Shown: positions 16,622 to 26,064, numbered from the stretch's first letter. The stretch is 64,000 bases of DNA from Curtobacterium sp. ISL-83 (GCF_018613895.1 NZ_JAGGPH010000013.1:62001-126000), one strand, 5' to 3'. The notes: generated by a model not told the origin, from the sequence alone. Made by a program: numbers and translations.

Positions 16622-17377
16622 TCAGACGGGAATGACCACGCGCTCTCCCGGTGCGATCACGCGGACGGGGACCTCCGGGACGAGCCGCCGAGCCGCCTCG
16701 ACGTAGATCGTCGGGTCCCGGTCGCTCTTCAGGATGAAGCGGTCACCGATCGGACCGGCCGTGAACGCGTAGTGCTGCGGGATCGCCAGCTTCGGGCGGA
16801 GGACCGCCGTGAGCTCCGCGGCCTCCTCGGCGTTCATGACGACCTGCTTGTTCCCCGCCACGCGGATGTGGAGGCCGTTCACCGGCAGCAGTGTCAGGTC
16901 GAGGGGACCGAATCGATCGGTCAGCGTTCGCAGCTCCGGGGTGAGGAGCGTGTCGCCGGCGAAGTACACGCTGCGACCGCCGCCCGCGATGACGTACGTG
17001 ACCTCGTGCACGCCGTGTTCACCGGGGGCAGCGTGGAACGTAAGGTCTCCGACACGCGTGGCCTCCCACGCCTCGAGCGGGGTTACGTTCGTGAAGCCGG
17101 CCTTCCGCGCCTTCTCGACGACGGGGCCCGCGACGATCATCGGGACGTCCTTGTCGGGGTACCGCTGGAACGCATCGAGGTCGCAGTGGTCGTAGTGCTC
17201 GTGGCTGATCACGACGGCGTCGAGGTGTGGCAGGTCCTCTGGTCGGAAGGCGATCGGTTCACCTGGGTGGTAGAAGGCCTTCTCCGAGAACCACGGGTCG
17301 GTGAGGACCATGAGTCCTCCGATCTCGATCAGGTGACAGCTGTGCGTGACGCGGGTGACGGCGAGTGCCTCGGTCAT
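16622..17377 (-). CDS. MBL-fold metallo-hydrolase
   Basis: This 251-residue protein carries the metallo-beta-lactamase motif HEHYDHCD at about residue 65, further metal ligands in PGEHGVHE and YFAGDTLLT, and PQHYAFTAGP late in the chain. It belongs to the UlaG-like/beta-lactamase-superfamily-2 group. The substrate is unknown. GAGGAACGG precedes the ATG at 17377. It forms a likely operon with the NTF2-like gene upstream (46-nt gap) under the adjacent TetR gene. Confidence 0.9.
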   Translation of the reverse strand: MTEALAVTRVTHSCHLIEIGGLMVLTDPWFSEKAFYHPGEPIAFRPEDLPHLDAVVISHEHYDHCDLDAFQRYPDKDVPMIVAGPVVEKARKAGFTNVTPLEAWEATRVGDLTFHAAPGEHGVHEVTYVIAGGGRSVYFAGDTLLTPELRTLTDRFGPLDLTLLPVNGLHIRVAGNKQVVMNAEEAAELTAVLRPKLAIPQHYAFTAGPIGDRFILKSDRDPTIYVEAARRLVPEVPVRVIAPGERVVIPV

Positions 17378-17423
17378 GACGGTTCCGTTCCTCGGTGGGC
17401 AGTCAGCGTGGGCGTCGACGAGG

Positions 17424-17849
17424 TCACCGGTGGTCCACCGCTCCGGCTGTGGGCACTCCGAGTGGCGTGATGACCCGACGACCGATGCGCCACCGCCCGT
17501 CACGGCGTCGAAGCTCGTCATCGTGGGACACGGCCTGGATCGAGCCGTCGGCCATGATCATCAGCCCTCGGGACTGTGCCGTCGCACGAGCGTCACCGTC
17601 GCTCGTCGCGATGATGTTCGTGACGAAGTGGGCAAGTGGTGCGTGCTCACTTGCCGCCAGCCGCCCCGCTGCGGCGCGGATCGCCTCGATCCCCTCGATG
17701 GCTCCGATGCCGCTCGCGGTGGCGGTCATGTCGTAGACCGCATCCGCTTCGAACAGGTCGTCCAGCCGATCGAGCTGGTTCGTGTCCACGATGGCAGCGT
17801 AGAGCGCAAGAGTCTCGCTGATGTCGAGACGGTCCTGGGTGGTGAGCAT
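17424..17849 (-). CDS. NTF2/SnoaL-like protein
   Basis: This is a 141-residue cone-shaped NTF2-like protein. MLTTQDRLDISETLALYAA opens the helix, DRLDDLFEADAVYDMTATAS follows, and GRWRIGRRVITPL closes the sheet, as in SnoaL/DUF4440-like proteins that include small dehydratases and isomerases. GAGAGGG precedes the ATG at 17849. The divergent TetR gene and the GGTAC dyad in between suggest that both this gene and the metallo-hydrolase are repressed until an inducer appears. Confidence 0.8.
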   Translation of the reverse strand: MLTTQDRLDISETLALYAAIVDTNQLDRLDDLFEADAVYDMTATASGIGAIEGIEAIRAAAGRLAASEHAPLAHFVTNIIATSDGDARATAQSRGLMIMADGSIQAVSHDDELRRRDGRWRIGRRVITPLGVPTAGAVDHR

Positions 17850-17869
17850 GCGCTGTCCCTCTCGGTTTT

Positions 17870-17882
17870 GGTACTCGGTACC
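17870..17882. promoter_or_regulatory. candidate TetR operator (divergent)
   Basis: GGTAC-TCG-GTACC is a perfect dyad in the divergent region between the NTF2-like gene and the TetR gene at 17937. A further GTACC half-site lies about 15 nt downstream (CTCAGTACC), next to the -10 of the TetR gene. Confidence 0.6.
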
Positions 17883-17936
17883 GTAACACACTCAGTACCA
17901 GTCGGGGCGGAGTTCCGACAGCGGTAGGCTCAGTCC

Positions 17937-18530
17937 GTGTCGCAGAGCATTCCGGATGGTGAGACGCTCCGAGAGCGGAAGCGACGTCTCGTCCAGCAGC
18001 GCATCATCGACGCCGCTGACGAGCTGTTCGCCGCGAAGGGCTACGACGACGTCTCCGTCACGGACATCGCCGCTCGAGCTGACGTTGGGCGCACCACGTT
18101 CTTCCGGTACTTCGGCGACAAGGCCGAGGTCGTCTTCGCCCACGAGGAGGAGATGCTCGACCGGATCACCCGAGTGGCGGCGGACGAGCCCGTCGGCGCG
18201 GCCGGTACCGCAGCCGAGGCCGTCGCGCAGCTCCGAACCATCGTCGTCGCCCTTTGCGACCACGCGGCTGCCGACATCGCCGGTTACGCCCTCCACTACG
18301 AGTTGGTGGACAAGCACCCCGAACTGCGCGCCCACGATGCCTTCAAGACGCAGCTGATCGCCGAGCGGTTCACGATGCTCCTCGTGGAACGGGGAACGAC
18401 AGCGTCCACGGCCGTGTTCGCCAGCCAGGTCGCGCTGGCCTGCTACCAGACAGCCCGACGTCGGGCGACGAGTCCCGAGCATCTCGGCGCCGAGACTCGT
18501 GCGGCGTTCGACGAGCTCGCGTCGCTCTGA
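17937..18530 (+). CDS. TetR family transcriptional regulator
   Basis: This is a 197-residue regulator. The DNA-binding domain spans about residues 15-65 (DAADELFAAKGYDDVSVTDI, then ARADVGRTTFFRYF). The C-terminal part resembles the MftR-type domain. The start is a GTG; TAGGCT (17925-17930) ends 6 nt before it, so the mRNA is probably leaderless. It most likely represses the divergent NTF2-like/MBL pair. Confidence 0.9.
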   Translation: MSQSIPDGETLRERKRRLVQQRIIDAADELFAAKGYDDVSVTDIAARADVGRTTFFRYFGDKAEVVFAHEEEMLDRITRVAADEPVGAAGTAAEAVAQLRTIVVALCDHAAADIAGYALHYELVDKHPELRAHDAFKTQLIAERFTMLLVERGTTASTAVFASQVALACYQTARRRATSPEHLGAETRAAFDELASL

Positions 18531-18659
18531 CCGCTCCTCGTGGTCGCCGACGAGGGAAGTGCAGCGGCACAGAGCACGCGAGAGGCCGACCATCGGCCCG
18601 ACCGTCGCGCCTTGCGCGCGAAACCATGTGCGAGACTTCCGACGGCACTGGGAGGGGCA

Positions 18660-19313
18660 ATGACACAGCAACGGGGCGGGGCCATCGTGCCGAGCAGGGC
18701 GGTGCACACGGACGTCGTGTTCGTGGTGCTCGCGGTGACCGGGGTGGCTGCATTGCTGGCAGGAGCGTGGGGCGCATTCACCGGACCAGGCCCGAACGAC
18801 ATCCCGGACTGGGCTGTGATCTGCCTGATGTACGGCATCACCGCTGGAGTCGCAGGGTGCATCGGAGCGCCGCTGATCATCGGCATCGCCCGCCGTGACC
18901 GAGCAACGCTCGCGCTCGTCCAGACGCACCGACCACGCGCACTTGCACTCCCTGGCGCGGTCAGCAACCACACGCTCCTGCGGAGCCTTCGTGCGCTCAG
19001 CCCGTCCGCCCCGACACCACGATCAGTCGTCTGGGCAGTCGACGAGCACGGCATGGAGTTGTGGCAGCCGCAATCGGTCGTCCCGGTGCTCACCGTTCCG
19101 TGGGAGCGAGTGGTCTCGACCTCCACCGACCTGATGCCGCAAGGACGAGCAGTCATCGCCGTGGCGGTCCTCAACCTCGGGGAGGGACATCAACTTCGGT
19201 TTGCGCTCCGGAGGCGATTCGGCGGGATCACGCTCATGGGCCGGGATCGGCTGGACGATGTCCTCCGCGACTTCGCAGAAGTAGCGCAACCCACGGCCGG
19301 CACGCACCGCTGA
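18660..19313 (+). CDS. hypothetical membrane protein
   Basis: This 217-residue protein has two N-terminal membrane helices (about 18-40 and 52-75). A soluble domain follows with a PH-like look (VWAVDEHGMELWQPQSVVPV, then VPWERVVSTSTDL). GGAGG precedes the ATG. No family name can be given and it is not in an operon. Confidence 0.72.
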   Translation: MTQQRGGAIVPSRAVHTDVVFVVLAVTGVAALLAGAWGAFTGPGPNDIPDWAVICLMYGITAGVAGCIGAPLIIGIARRDRATLALVQTHRPRALALPGAVSNHTLLRSLRALSPSAPTPRSVVWAVDEHGMELWQPQSVVPVLTVPWERVVSTSTDLMPQGRAVIAVAVLNLGEGHQLRFALRRRFGGITLMGRDRLDDVLRDFAEVAQPTAGTHR

Positions 19314-19377
19314 ACACAAGGACATGCTCGCTCCCGGCGCATCGCTGTGCAGGGGCGATCGCCTCCAGGAGCGGCCC

Positions 19378-19650
19378 TCAGGACCTCCGGCGCGCACCCT
19401 GTCGATACCCGAGCCAACCCGCCAGCAAGAGCAATCCGACGACGACCACTCCTGCGCCGACGAGGCTCGCGGTCGAGAGGACGTGCACACCCGCTGCCGT
19501 GAAGGTCGTGCCGGAAAGAGGCGCGTAGGCGAACCATCCGGAGGACACAGGTCGTGACGCAGCAACAGCGAGGATGACGATGCCGACGACCATCACTGCC
19601 AGGGCAGCGGCCAGCACGAGTCGAGAGGTCAGATGGTCACGCCGGGTCAT
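19378..19650 (-). CDS. small hypothetical membrane protein
   Basis: This is a 90-residue protein with two membrane helices (LVLAAALAVMVVGIVILAVA and VVVVGLLLLAGWLGYRQ) and a basic C-terminus GARRRS. It resembles other uncharacterised two-helix proteins of actinobacteria. It is monocistronic. Confidence 0.65.
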   Translation of the reverse strand: MTRRDHLTSRLVLAAALAVMVVGIVILAVAASRPVSSGWFAYAPLSGTTFTAAGVHVLSTASLVGAGVVVVGLLLLAGWLGYRQGARRRS

Positions 19651-19780
19651 GACTGGACCCTAACGGGACGAGCCACGGACGAGAACGCCCCTGAGCTCTG
19701 AGCTCTGGGCGCTGGTCGGGGTCGGGCTCGTCGAGGTGGTCTTCTCGGCCTGGTACGTGTCCAAGGAGCATCTGTATGGC

Positions 19781-20290
19781 CTATCGCTCTCCGGGACGCC
19801 GATGCGACTTGGAGATGCCGTATCGGCGCAGCTCAACGCCCCCGCGGAGCTCGGTCGACAGGAGGGTGGCGTCGTAGTGCTCCAACGTCGCGATCGAGGG
19901 GGCGTTGTCATCGCGGCAGACAACCAGGACCGGGTCGATGCCGACGCGGGATGCGTGCGCAAGCACCTGGCCGAGCGCCCACGTCGCCACGCCACGACCG
20001 CGTGCGGATGGACGAATCCCGTACCCGACGTGACCAAACCGCTGCACGCTCGCATCGCCCGGCGCGCGAAGTGCGATCCCACCGAGGACGCGCCCGTCCT
20101 CGACGACCCACCAGAGCGCCCCCGGCCGGGCGTTCAGCCGGCCCACCCAGATTCGGAAATCGTCCTCGTTGCCGAGGTCGTCGTTTTCGGTGATCCCGAA
20201 CCCGTCCTCGTGCGGGCCCGGCCCCCACTCTTCGTGGGCTTCGGACCACGCCTCGTACATCCCGACCTGCGGTCTCACCAACTCGAGCAT
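19781..20290 (-). CDS. GNAT family N-acetyltransferase
   Basis: This is a 169-residue acetyltransferase of the GNAT fold. VGYGIRPSARGRGVATWALG is the acetyl-CoA pyrophosphate-binding motif A and VLVVCRDDNAPSIATLEHYD is motif B. The early WVVEDGRVLGGIALR strand is typical of RimJ/RimL-like members. The ATG at 20290 is used; an in-frame TTG two codons upstream is an alternative. The acceptor is unknown. Confidence 0.88.
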   Translation of the reverse strand: MLELVRPQVGMYEAWSEAHEEWGPGPHEDGFGITENDDLGNEDDFRIWVGRLNARPGALWWVVEDGRVLGGIALRAPGDASVQRFGHVGYGIRPSARGRGVATWALGQVLAHASRVGIDPVLVVCRDDNAPSIATLEHYDATLLSTELRGGVELRRYGISKSHRRPGER

Positions 20291-20372
20291 GTCCAAGTAT
20301 CACAGCGAAGCATCGCGATCGGCGATCCACTCTCGACCAGACACGAGCTTGCTGCGTGAGTTCGCGATCGGG

Positions 20373-21098
20373 TCAGTCCTCGCGCACGGAGCGGCGTTCG
20401 AGTTCATCGCGGAGCGCGTGGATCTCGGCAGTGAGTTCTCGGAGCTCGCGTCGTGTCGCGGTCTGCGCGTCGTCCTCACGGCGACCGACCTGGTCGATGA
20501 TCCAACTCGCGATCGTCGCCGTCACCACACCGAGCAGCGCGATCCCGCTGATCATCACGCCCGCGGCGATGAATCGCCCCTCCACACTGACGGGTGTGAG
20601 GTCGCCGTAGCCGACGGTGGTGATCGTGACGAGCGCCCACCAGAGGGCGTCCCCGAAGGACACGATCGTCGCTCCCGGCGCGTGCCGTTCGACGTCGTAC
20701 ATCGCAAGCGCCGACACGAACACCAGCAACACCGTCGTGACCACCACGTACACCGACACCCGACCACGCACCGCGGCGCCGCCACTGCGATGCAAGGCCT
20801 GGAACAGCTGCACGAGACGAAGCAACCGCAACGGACGGAGGAACGGCAGCGCGATCGCGGCGAGGTCCAAGAGGTGCCGCACGAACCACCGCCCACGCTG
20901 CTCCGCGAGCATGAGCATGACGACGTAGTCGACGATGAACATCACCCACGTGATGTTGATCACCAACTCACACACCAGCAGCAACCCACCCCGTGGATCT
21001 GCGAGCACCTCGACCGCGTACGCGGCGAGGAACGCCGTCGCGGCGACAGCAAGCGGCCACTGCGTCCGACCCGACCAACGCTCCTGCGTCCAATTCAT
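20373..21098 (-). CDS. voltage-gated-like potassium channel
   Basis: This 241-residue protein carries the selectivity filter TTVGYGD at about residue 160. An S4-like segment RPLRLLRLVQLFQAL with spaced arginines precedes the pore, and six membrane helices are predicted. The C-terminal 35 residues (RRELRELTAEIHALRDELER) form a coiled coil that may hold the tetramer together, as in NaChBac-type and KvLm-type prokaryotic channels. There is no RCK domain. The ion is inferred from the filter. Confidence 0.93.
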   Translation of the reverse strand: MNWTQERWSGRTQWPLAVAATAFLAAYAVEVLADPRGGLLLVCELVINITWVMFIVDYVVMLMLAEQRGRWFVRHLLDLAAIALPFLRPLRLLRLVQLFQALHRSGGAAVRGRVSVYVVVTTVLLVFVSALAMYDVERHAPGATIVSFGDALWWALVTITTVGYGDLTPVSVEGRFIAAGVMISGIALLGVVTATIASWIIDQVGRREDDAQTATRRELRELTAEIHALRDELERRSVRED

Positions 21099-21256
21099 GC
21101 CGGAACGCTAACGCTCCCGCCCCGCCACCTCGAGCACCAATCGCCGCTGTGGAGTCGCTCGTCTCCGGTGGACGATCGGTCATCGGGACAGCGTTCCCTC
21201 TGCGTCGGGCCGAGGTGCCGTGACGCTTCGTTCCCCCGCCCGGTAACCTGCGCCAG

Positions 21257-21793
21257 ATGAGCATTTCGGACTTCGACGTGGAGCCCGTCGTCGGGCCGCG
21301 CGTGTGGATGGTGCTGCTCGGAGTCGTGGGTGCGGTAGCCGGTCTCCTCGCCGTCATCGGGTGGCCGTTGCCGATCATCTCCTCGACGCACAACAGCTCG
21401 GGGCGCCACGCGTGGGCACGGACTGTTCGCGGGGTCCAGGACTGGTTCGCGCATGACGGCTGGAGGATGTCGGGCTCGTCATGGATCTACGGCGCGTTGG
21501 CGGTCGCAGCCGTGGCCGGGATCGTCGTGTTGCTGCACCCCACCTGGAGCGCTTCGCGGGCACTGCTGGTCGTGGCCGGCCCGGCCGGCGTGCTTCTCGT
21601 CCTCGGCCCCGTGGCCCAGTGGGCGCTGGGCTTGCCGTGGTCGAACTACGGGGCGGGCTCGACCAGCGGGATGGCGCTCGGGGTGGTCACCACGCTCGCC
21701 GGAGGCGCTGCGATCACCGTGCTGCGCCGAGCTGCGCGGCGGAGCACCGCCCCGAAGGACGGCGCAACAGCGCCGCCCCAGGGCCTGCGGTAG
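21257..21793 (+). CDS. hypothetical membrane protein
   Basis: This is a 178-residue protein with four predicted helices (starting WMVLLGVVGAVAGLLAVIGW) and a basic, disordered tail. No family is recognised. TAACCT (21244-21249) ends 7 nt before the ATG, so a leaderless transcript is likely. Confidence 0.65.
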   Translation: MSISDFDVEPVVGPRVWMVLLGVVGAVAGLLAVIGWPLPIISSTHNSSGRHAWARTVRGVQDWFAHDGWRMSGSSWIYGALAVAAVAGIVVLLHPTWSASRALLVVAGPAGVLLVLGPVAQWALGLPWSNYGAGSTSGMALGVVTTLAGGAAITVLRRAARRSTAPKDGATAPPQGLR

Positions 21794-21929
21794 AGCGGCC
21801 GGGCGCAAGCAGCGCAACAGGCCGGTGGCCGATCTGCCAAGGGACGGTCCCGGCACCCGGCGCTGCTCGATACCCCGCCTGCCTCCCGAACGCGGCCGCT
21901 GAGATGTGCGTGCTGCTGCTCCGTCCTGC

Positions 21930-22367
21930 ATGGTTGTCTCCGTGACCGATGTCCCGCGTCCCCAGATCATCCTGGTTCCGCCCCGTGCTCGGCTCCTGCT
22001 GCAGGTCGCCTCGGCGGTCGCAGTTGCGGTCGCTGTCACAGTGCTCCTCGCGGCCCGAACCCTCTGGCCAGTGAGTGCGGCGTTGGTGGCCACCGCGGTG
22101 CTCGTCTTGGTTCGCGGGGTGCGTGCGCGCATCGAGCTGTGGGGCGATGCCTTGGTCGTGCGGGACTACCTCTTCTCGACGCGGATCCCGCGCCACCGCA
22201 TCATGACGGTCCACCGATTCCCGTCGATCGACTGGCGGGACTCGGACGGGATCCCTCGTGAGACGCTCGTCAACGCCTTCGATCCGCAGCAGTCGCCGTT
22301 GATCGGCCCCACCAATGCGGACCTCAGCCGGATCCGCGAACAGCTCCAGACCTGGCTCGACACGTGA
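21930..22367 (+). CDS. PH-like domain membrane protein
   Basis: This 145-residue protein has two membrane helices at about 22-60. A small beta-rich domain follows (RIELWGDALVVRDYLFSTRI, then PRHRIMTVHRF), resembling the bacterial PH domain (bPH) found behind membrane anchors. ATG 21930 is chosen; a start 8 codons upstream is possible but lacks a binding site. The function is unknown. Confidence 0.6.
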   Translation: MVVSVTDVPRPQIILVPPRARLLLQVASAVAVAVAVTVLLAARTLWPVSAALVATAVLVLVRGVRARIELWGDALVVRDYLFSTRIPRHRIMTVHRFPSIDWRDSDGIPRETLVNAFDPQQSPLIGPTNADLSRIREQLQTWLDT

Positions 22368-22382
22368 TCTGACCCCGACGCT

Positions 22383-22406
22383 GCATCGGACGGTCACGTC
22401 CGCTGC
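22383..22406. terminator. hairpin terminator
   Basis: CGGACG-GTCA-CGTCCG (22387-22402) is a perfect stem extended by GCA/TGC with small offsets. It lies 16 nt after the stop of the PH-like gene. Confidence 0.45.
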
Positions 22407-22465
22407 GCCCGCTTCGCGTCGCAGCGGTCCCGCGGAAGGTTGGTCGACCATGGCAGGCTGCGGAG

Positions 22466-22810
22466 ATGACTGCATCGCCGATCACGCGTTCGACGCTTCT
22501 CGATCAACCGCTCGGTGGCGGCATGGACGTCGCACACGTCGAGGTGCGACGAATCTCGATCGCGGCCGGCACCACGGGCGGCGCGCACATCCACAACGGG
22601 CCGGTCTTCGGGACGATCGAGAAGGGATCGGTCACGTTCCAGATCGGCGACGGGACAGCGACCACGCTCCGCGCAGGCGACGTGTTCTACGAGCCCGCCG
22701 GGGTCGTCGTGTCGAAGTTCGACACCTCGGCTGAGGACGTCGTGTTCCTGGGCTACTTCCTCCTCGCCGATGGTGCACCTCCTGAGATCGAGTTCACCTC
22801 GCAGGCCTGA
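22466..22810 (+). CDS. cupin domain protein
   Basis: This 114-residue single-cupin protein has AAGTTGGAHIHNGPVFGTIE with two His in motif 1 and LRAGDVFYEPAGVVVSKFD as motif 2. The His of motif 2 seems to be replaced by Val, so metal binding may be altered. Such small cupins are usually of unknown function. CGGAG precedes the ATG. Confidence 0.85.
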   Translation: MTASPITRSTLLDQPLGGGMDVAHVEVRRISIAAGTTGGAHIHNGPVFGTIEKGSVTFQIGDGTATTLRAGDVFYEPAGVVVSKFDTSAEDVVFLGYFLLADGAPPEIEFTSQA

Positions 22811-22965
22811 CCGGGCTGTCTCGGTCCGCGTCCGACCGGGGCTGGGGGCAACCGGTCCTCCTGCGGACATCTGTGTGCCCTGGGTTCGCCGAGTGTGTAT
22901 GAACCTCTCATGCGGACAAAACGACTCCGGCCCGGCCGAGCGTGCCGAACCACGGGTGACCGGTC

Positions 22966-24060
22966 GTGAGCACCACGACACCAGCGCGCGCGGGCGGGAA
23001 CGGCCCCGGCGACGACGGCGCGGTCGAGAGCCCGACCGACCTCAAACGCCCCACCTGGCGGTACACGCTCGGGAAGGCGTGGAAGGAGTTCATCTGGGAC
23101 ACGTGCACCGACCTCGCGGCCGTCCTGACGTACCACGCGGTGTTGTCGGTGTTCCCCGCGCTGCTGGCCCTCGTCGCGCTCCTGGGCCTGGTCGGGCAGG
23201 CGAAGAGCACGACCTCGGCGCTCCTCAACATCGCCGACACGGTGGCGCCCGGGGCCGACGCGACGCTGAAGGGTCCGATCGAGACACTCGTCGCGTCGCC
23301 GAGCGCGGGGATCGCCCTGATCGTGGGGCTCGCCGTCGCGGTGTGGTCGGCGTCGGGGTACGTGCGCGCGCTCTCCCGGGCGATGAACCGGATCTACGAG
23401 GTCGAAGAGGGCCGCCCGATCTGGACCTACTTCCCGATCATGCTCATCACCACGGTGTGCCTCCTGGTCCTCGTCGCGCTCATGGGCCTGCTCCTCGTCG
23501 TGGCGGGACCCATCGCAGAGACGATCGGCGGTGCGATCGGCCTCGGCCACCAGGCGGTGACGGTGTGGAACATCGCCCGCTGGCCCGTCCTCGTCGTGCT
23601 GGCCGTCGTGATGCTCGCGCTGCTGTACTACGCGACGCCCAACGTGAAGCTGCCGAAGTTCAGTTGGATCAGCCTCGGCGCGGTCATCGCCCTGGTCCTG
23701 ATGGCACTCGCCTCGCTCGCGTTCAGCTTCTACGTGGCGAACTTCTCGCACTACAACAAGACGTACGGTGCGATCGGTGGGGTGATCGTCGGCCTCCTGT
23801 GGTTGTGGATCATCAACCTGGCCGTCCTGTTCGGTGCGGAGTTCGACTCCGAGGCCGAGCGGGGACGAGAGCTGCAGTCGGGCATCGCTGCCGAGGAGCA
23901 ACTCCAGCTGCCCGTGCGCGACGACCGTGCCACGGTGAAGCGACACGAGCAGGAACGGGCCGCCGTGCAGAAGGGCCGTGCCCTCCGCCTCCGGTTCGGG
24001 AAACCAGACGCCCAGCCGAGCGACACCCCGACGAGCGACGCCCGATCCACGCGTCACTGA
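22966..24060 (+). CDS. YihY/BrkB family membrane protein
   Basis: This is a 364-residue protein with six membrane helices. The N-terminal LAAVLTYHAVLSVFPALLAL and the conserved NKTYGAIGGVIVGLLWLWI block identify the YihY/virulence-factor BrkB family (once mistaken for RNase BN). An acidic segment AEFDSEAERGREL follows the last helix, then a basic tail. The role is uncertain. The start is a GTG. The CDF gene begins 7 nt after the stop, so the two are co-transcribed. Confidence 0.92.
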   Translation: MSTTTPARAGGNGPGDDGAVESPTDLKRPTWRYTLGKAWKEFIWDTCTDLAAVLTYHAVLSVFPALLALVALLGLVGQAKSTTSALLNIADTVAPGADATLKGPIETLVASPSAGIALIVGLAVAVWSASGYVRALSRAMNRIYEVEEGRPIWTYFPIMLITTVCLLVLVALMGLLLVVAGPIAETIGGAIGLGHQAVTVWNIARWPVLVVLAVVMLALLYYATPNVKLPKFSWISLGAVIALVLMALASLAFSFYVANFSHYNKTYGAIGGVIVGLLWLWIINLAVLFGAEFDSEAERGRELQSGIAAEEQLQLPVRDDRATVKRHEQERAAVQKGRALRLRFGKPDAQPSDTPTSDARSTRH

Positions 24061-24066
24061 TCCGCG

Positions 24067-24741
24067 GTGCGCCCCACCGATCGTGAAACCGCGGAGCACA
24101 CGTCCTCGGCGCCTCCGCGCCACAGCCAGCGTCGCCGGTTGGCGGTCGTGCTCGCCATGAACCTCGCCCTGATCGGGGGCCTCGTCACCGTCGGGATCAC
24201 TGCCGACTCGGTGGGCGTCCTGGCAGCGGCCGGGGACACCCTCGCCGACTCGGTCGCCCTGGTCCTCGGGCTGATCGCGGTGAGCCTCCGTGACCGCGAC
24301 CCTCACCGGCCGGGCGCGAAGCGCCCGATCGCGGTCGTCGCCCTGCTCAACGCCACCCTGCTCATCGCCGTGGCCGTCACCGTCGCGGTCGAAGCGTTCC
24401 TGCGGCTCCGACGCGGCGCTCCAGCGGTGCTCGGACTGCCGATGGCCGTGATCGCGCTGATCACCGTGGTCGTGATGGTCGCTGGCGCCCTCGTGCTCGG
24501 GCTGTCGGCGCATCGCGAGGACCTCCACATGAAGTCCGTCCTCGTCGACACCCTCGGAGACGCCGCGGCGGCAGCTGGGGTGCTCGTCGCCGGGATCCTC
24601 ATCTGCGTCACGGGCGGCACCTTCTGGCTTGACCCGGCCCTCGCGCTCGTCCTCGCCGCGGTCATCGGCGTCGCCGGCACACGACTCGCGATCCAAGCCG
24701 TCGCTGGGCTCCGAGGAGCAGACCTCCACACCGACGACTAG
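24067..24741 (+). CDS. cation diffusion facilitator (CDF) transporter, short form
   Basis: This 224-residue protein has six membrane helices. Metal-site acidic residues are visible in AAAGDTLADSVALVLGLIAV and in DLHMKSVLVDTLGDAAAAA, matching helices 2 and 5 of CDF proteins. The usual C-terminal cytoplasmic metal-sensing domain is missing. It probably exports zinc or another divalent ion. It is co-transcribed with the BrkB gene. Confidence 0.82.
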   Translation: MRPTDRETAEHTSSAPPRHSQRRRLAVVLAMNLALIGGLVTVGITADSVGVLAAAGDTLADSVALVLGLIAVSLRDRDPHRPGAKRPIAVVALLNATLLIAVAVTVAVEAFLRLRRGAPAVLGLPMAVIALITVVVMVAGALVLGLSAHREDLHMKSVLVDTLGDAAAAAGVLVAGILICVTGGTFWLDPALALVLAAVIGVAGTRLAIQAVAGLRGADLHTDD

Positions 24742-24771
24742 CGGTCACCCGAACGTGGCATCGTGGGCCCC

Positions 24772-26019
24772 ATGCGATCGACGGAGAGCGAACTGAACTG
24801 GTCCGGCACCGTCACGTACACCGCCGAGCAGGTCGTCCGCCCCCGGTCGATCGACGAGGCCGCCGACCTCGTCGCCCATTCCCCCCGCGTGCACGGCCTC
24901 GGCACCCGGCACTCCTTCAACGACGTCGCCGACACCCCCGGCGTCCTGCTCGACCTGACGGGGATCCCCACGGACCTCGTGGTGGCCGATGACCGGCGCA
25001 CCGCGACCATGGGCGCGGGGACCCGCTACGGCCTGGTGGCCCCGGACCTCGACGCCGCCGGGGTCGCCCTGCACAACACGGGCTCCCTGCCGCACATCTC
25101 CATCGGTGGTGCGATCGCCACGGGGACCCACGGCTCCGGCACGGCCCTGGGCTCGTTGAGCACCGCCGTCACCGCGCTCGAGGTACTCGGCCCGGACGGC
25201 GAGACGTCCACGATCCGGCGTGGCGATGCCGACCACCTCGGGGCGGTCCTGCACCTCGGGCTGCTCGGCATCGTCACCCGGGTCACGGTCGACGTCCAGC
25301 CGTCGTACCGGATGCGGCAGGACAGCTACGGGCCGATCCCGTGGCGCAGGTTCGCTGACGACGCGGCGACGGCCTTCGCCGCCGGGTACTCCGTGGGGGC
25401 CTTCACCGACTTCGGCGACACCGTCCGCGAGGTCCTCGTCAAGTCGCGCGTCCCGGACGGAGCTGCGGACGTGGACGTGCCGGACGACGTGCTCGGGGCA
25501 CCGCGGCTCCCCGGCGTCCCGGGAGACCACCACCACACCGCGCGTGACGGCTCGGTCGGGCCGTGGTGGGACCGGCTGCCGCACTTCCCCATCGGTGGCA
25601 CGCCCTCCGTCGGCTCCGAGGTGCAGAGCGAGCACTTCGTCCCGCTCCGGCACGCTGCGGCGGCGCTCGACGCGCTCCGCGGGATGGCCGACCGGATCCA
25701 GCCGCACCTGCACGTGTCCGAGCTCCGGACCATGGCCGCGGACCCGTTCTGGCTCAGCCCCACCCAGGGCGAGGACGTCCTCTGCATCGCCTTCACGTGG
25801 CGGAAGCACCCGGTCGAGGTCGCGGCACTCCTGCCCGACCTCGAAGCCCGACTCGCTCCCTTCGGCGGCCGCCCCCACTGGGGCAAGATGAGCTCGCTCG
25901 ACGTCGGGGCGATCGACGCGCTCTACCCGGAGCTGCCCGCGTTCCGCGCGCTGGTCGCACGCCGCGACCCGGAGCGGAAGTTCGCGTCCGCCTTCGGCGA
26001 GCGCGTCCTCGGCGTCTGA
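24772..26019 (+). CDS. alditol oxidase-like FAD enzyme
   Basis: This is a 415-residue VAO-type flavoprotein. GLGTRHSFNDVADTPG holds the His that binds FAD covalently in alditol/xylitol oxidase. TGSLPHISIGGAIATGTHGS is the FAD-binding loop, and the C-terminal domain is of the arabinono-lactone oxidase type (HWGKMSSLD). The length matches Streptomyces alditol oxidase, which oxidises xylitol and sorbitol to the aldose plus hydrogen peroxide. The substrate is inferred from the family. It stands alone. Confidence 0.88.
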   Translation: MRSTESELNWSGTVTYTAEQVVRPRSIDEAADLVAHSPRVHGLGTRHSFNDVADTPGVLLDLTGIPTDLVVADDRRTATMGAGTRYGLVAPDLDAAGVALHNTGSLPHISIGGAIATGTHGSGTALGSLSTAVTALEVLGPDGETSTIRRGDADHLGAVLHLGLLGIVTRVTVDVQPSYRMRQDSYGPIPWRRFADDAATAFAAGYSVGAFTDFGDTVREVLVKSRVPDGAADVDVPDDVLGAPRLPGVPGDHHHTARDGSVGPWWDRLPHFPIGGTPSVGSEVQSEHFVPLRHAAAALDALRGMADRIQPHLHVSELRTMAADPFWLSPTQGEDVLCIAFTWRKHPVEVAALLPDLEARLAPFGGRPHWGKMSSLDVGAIDALYPELPAFRALVARRDPERKFASAFGERVLGV

Positions 26020-26064
26020 CCAGGACCGGTGCGGGCCGACGGAGCCAGACGGACGGTCCGGATT

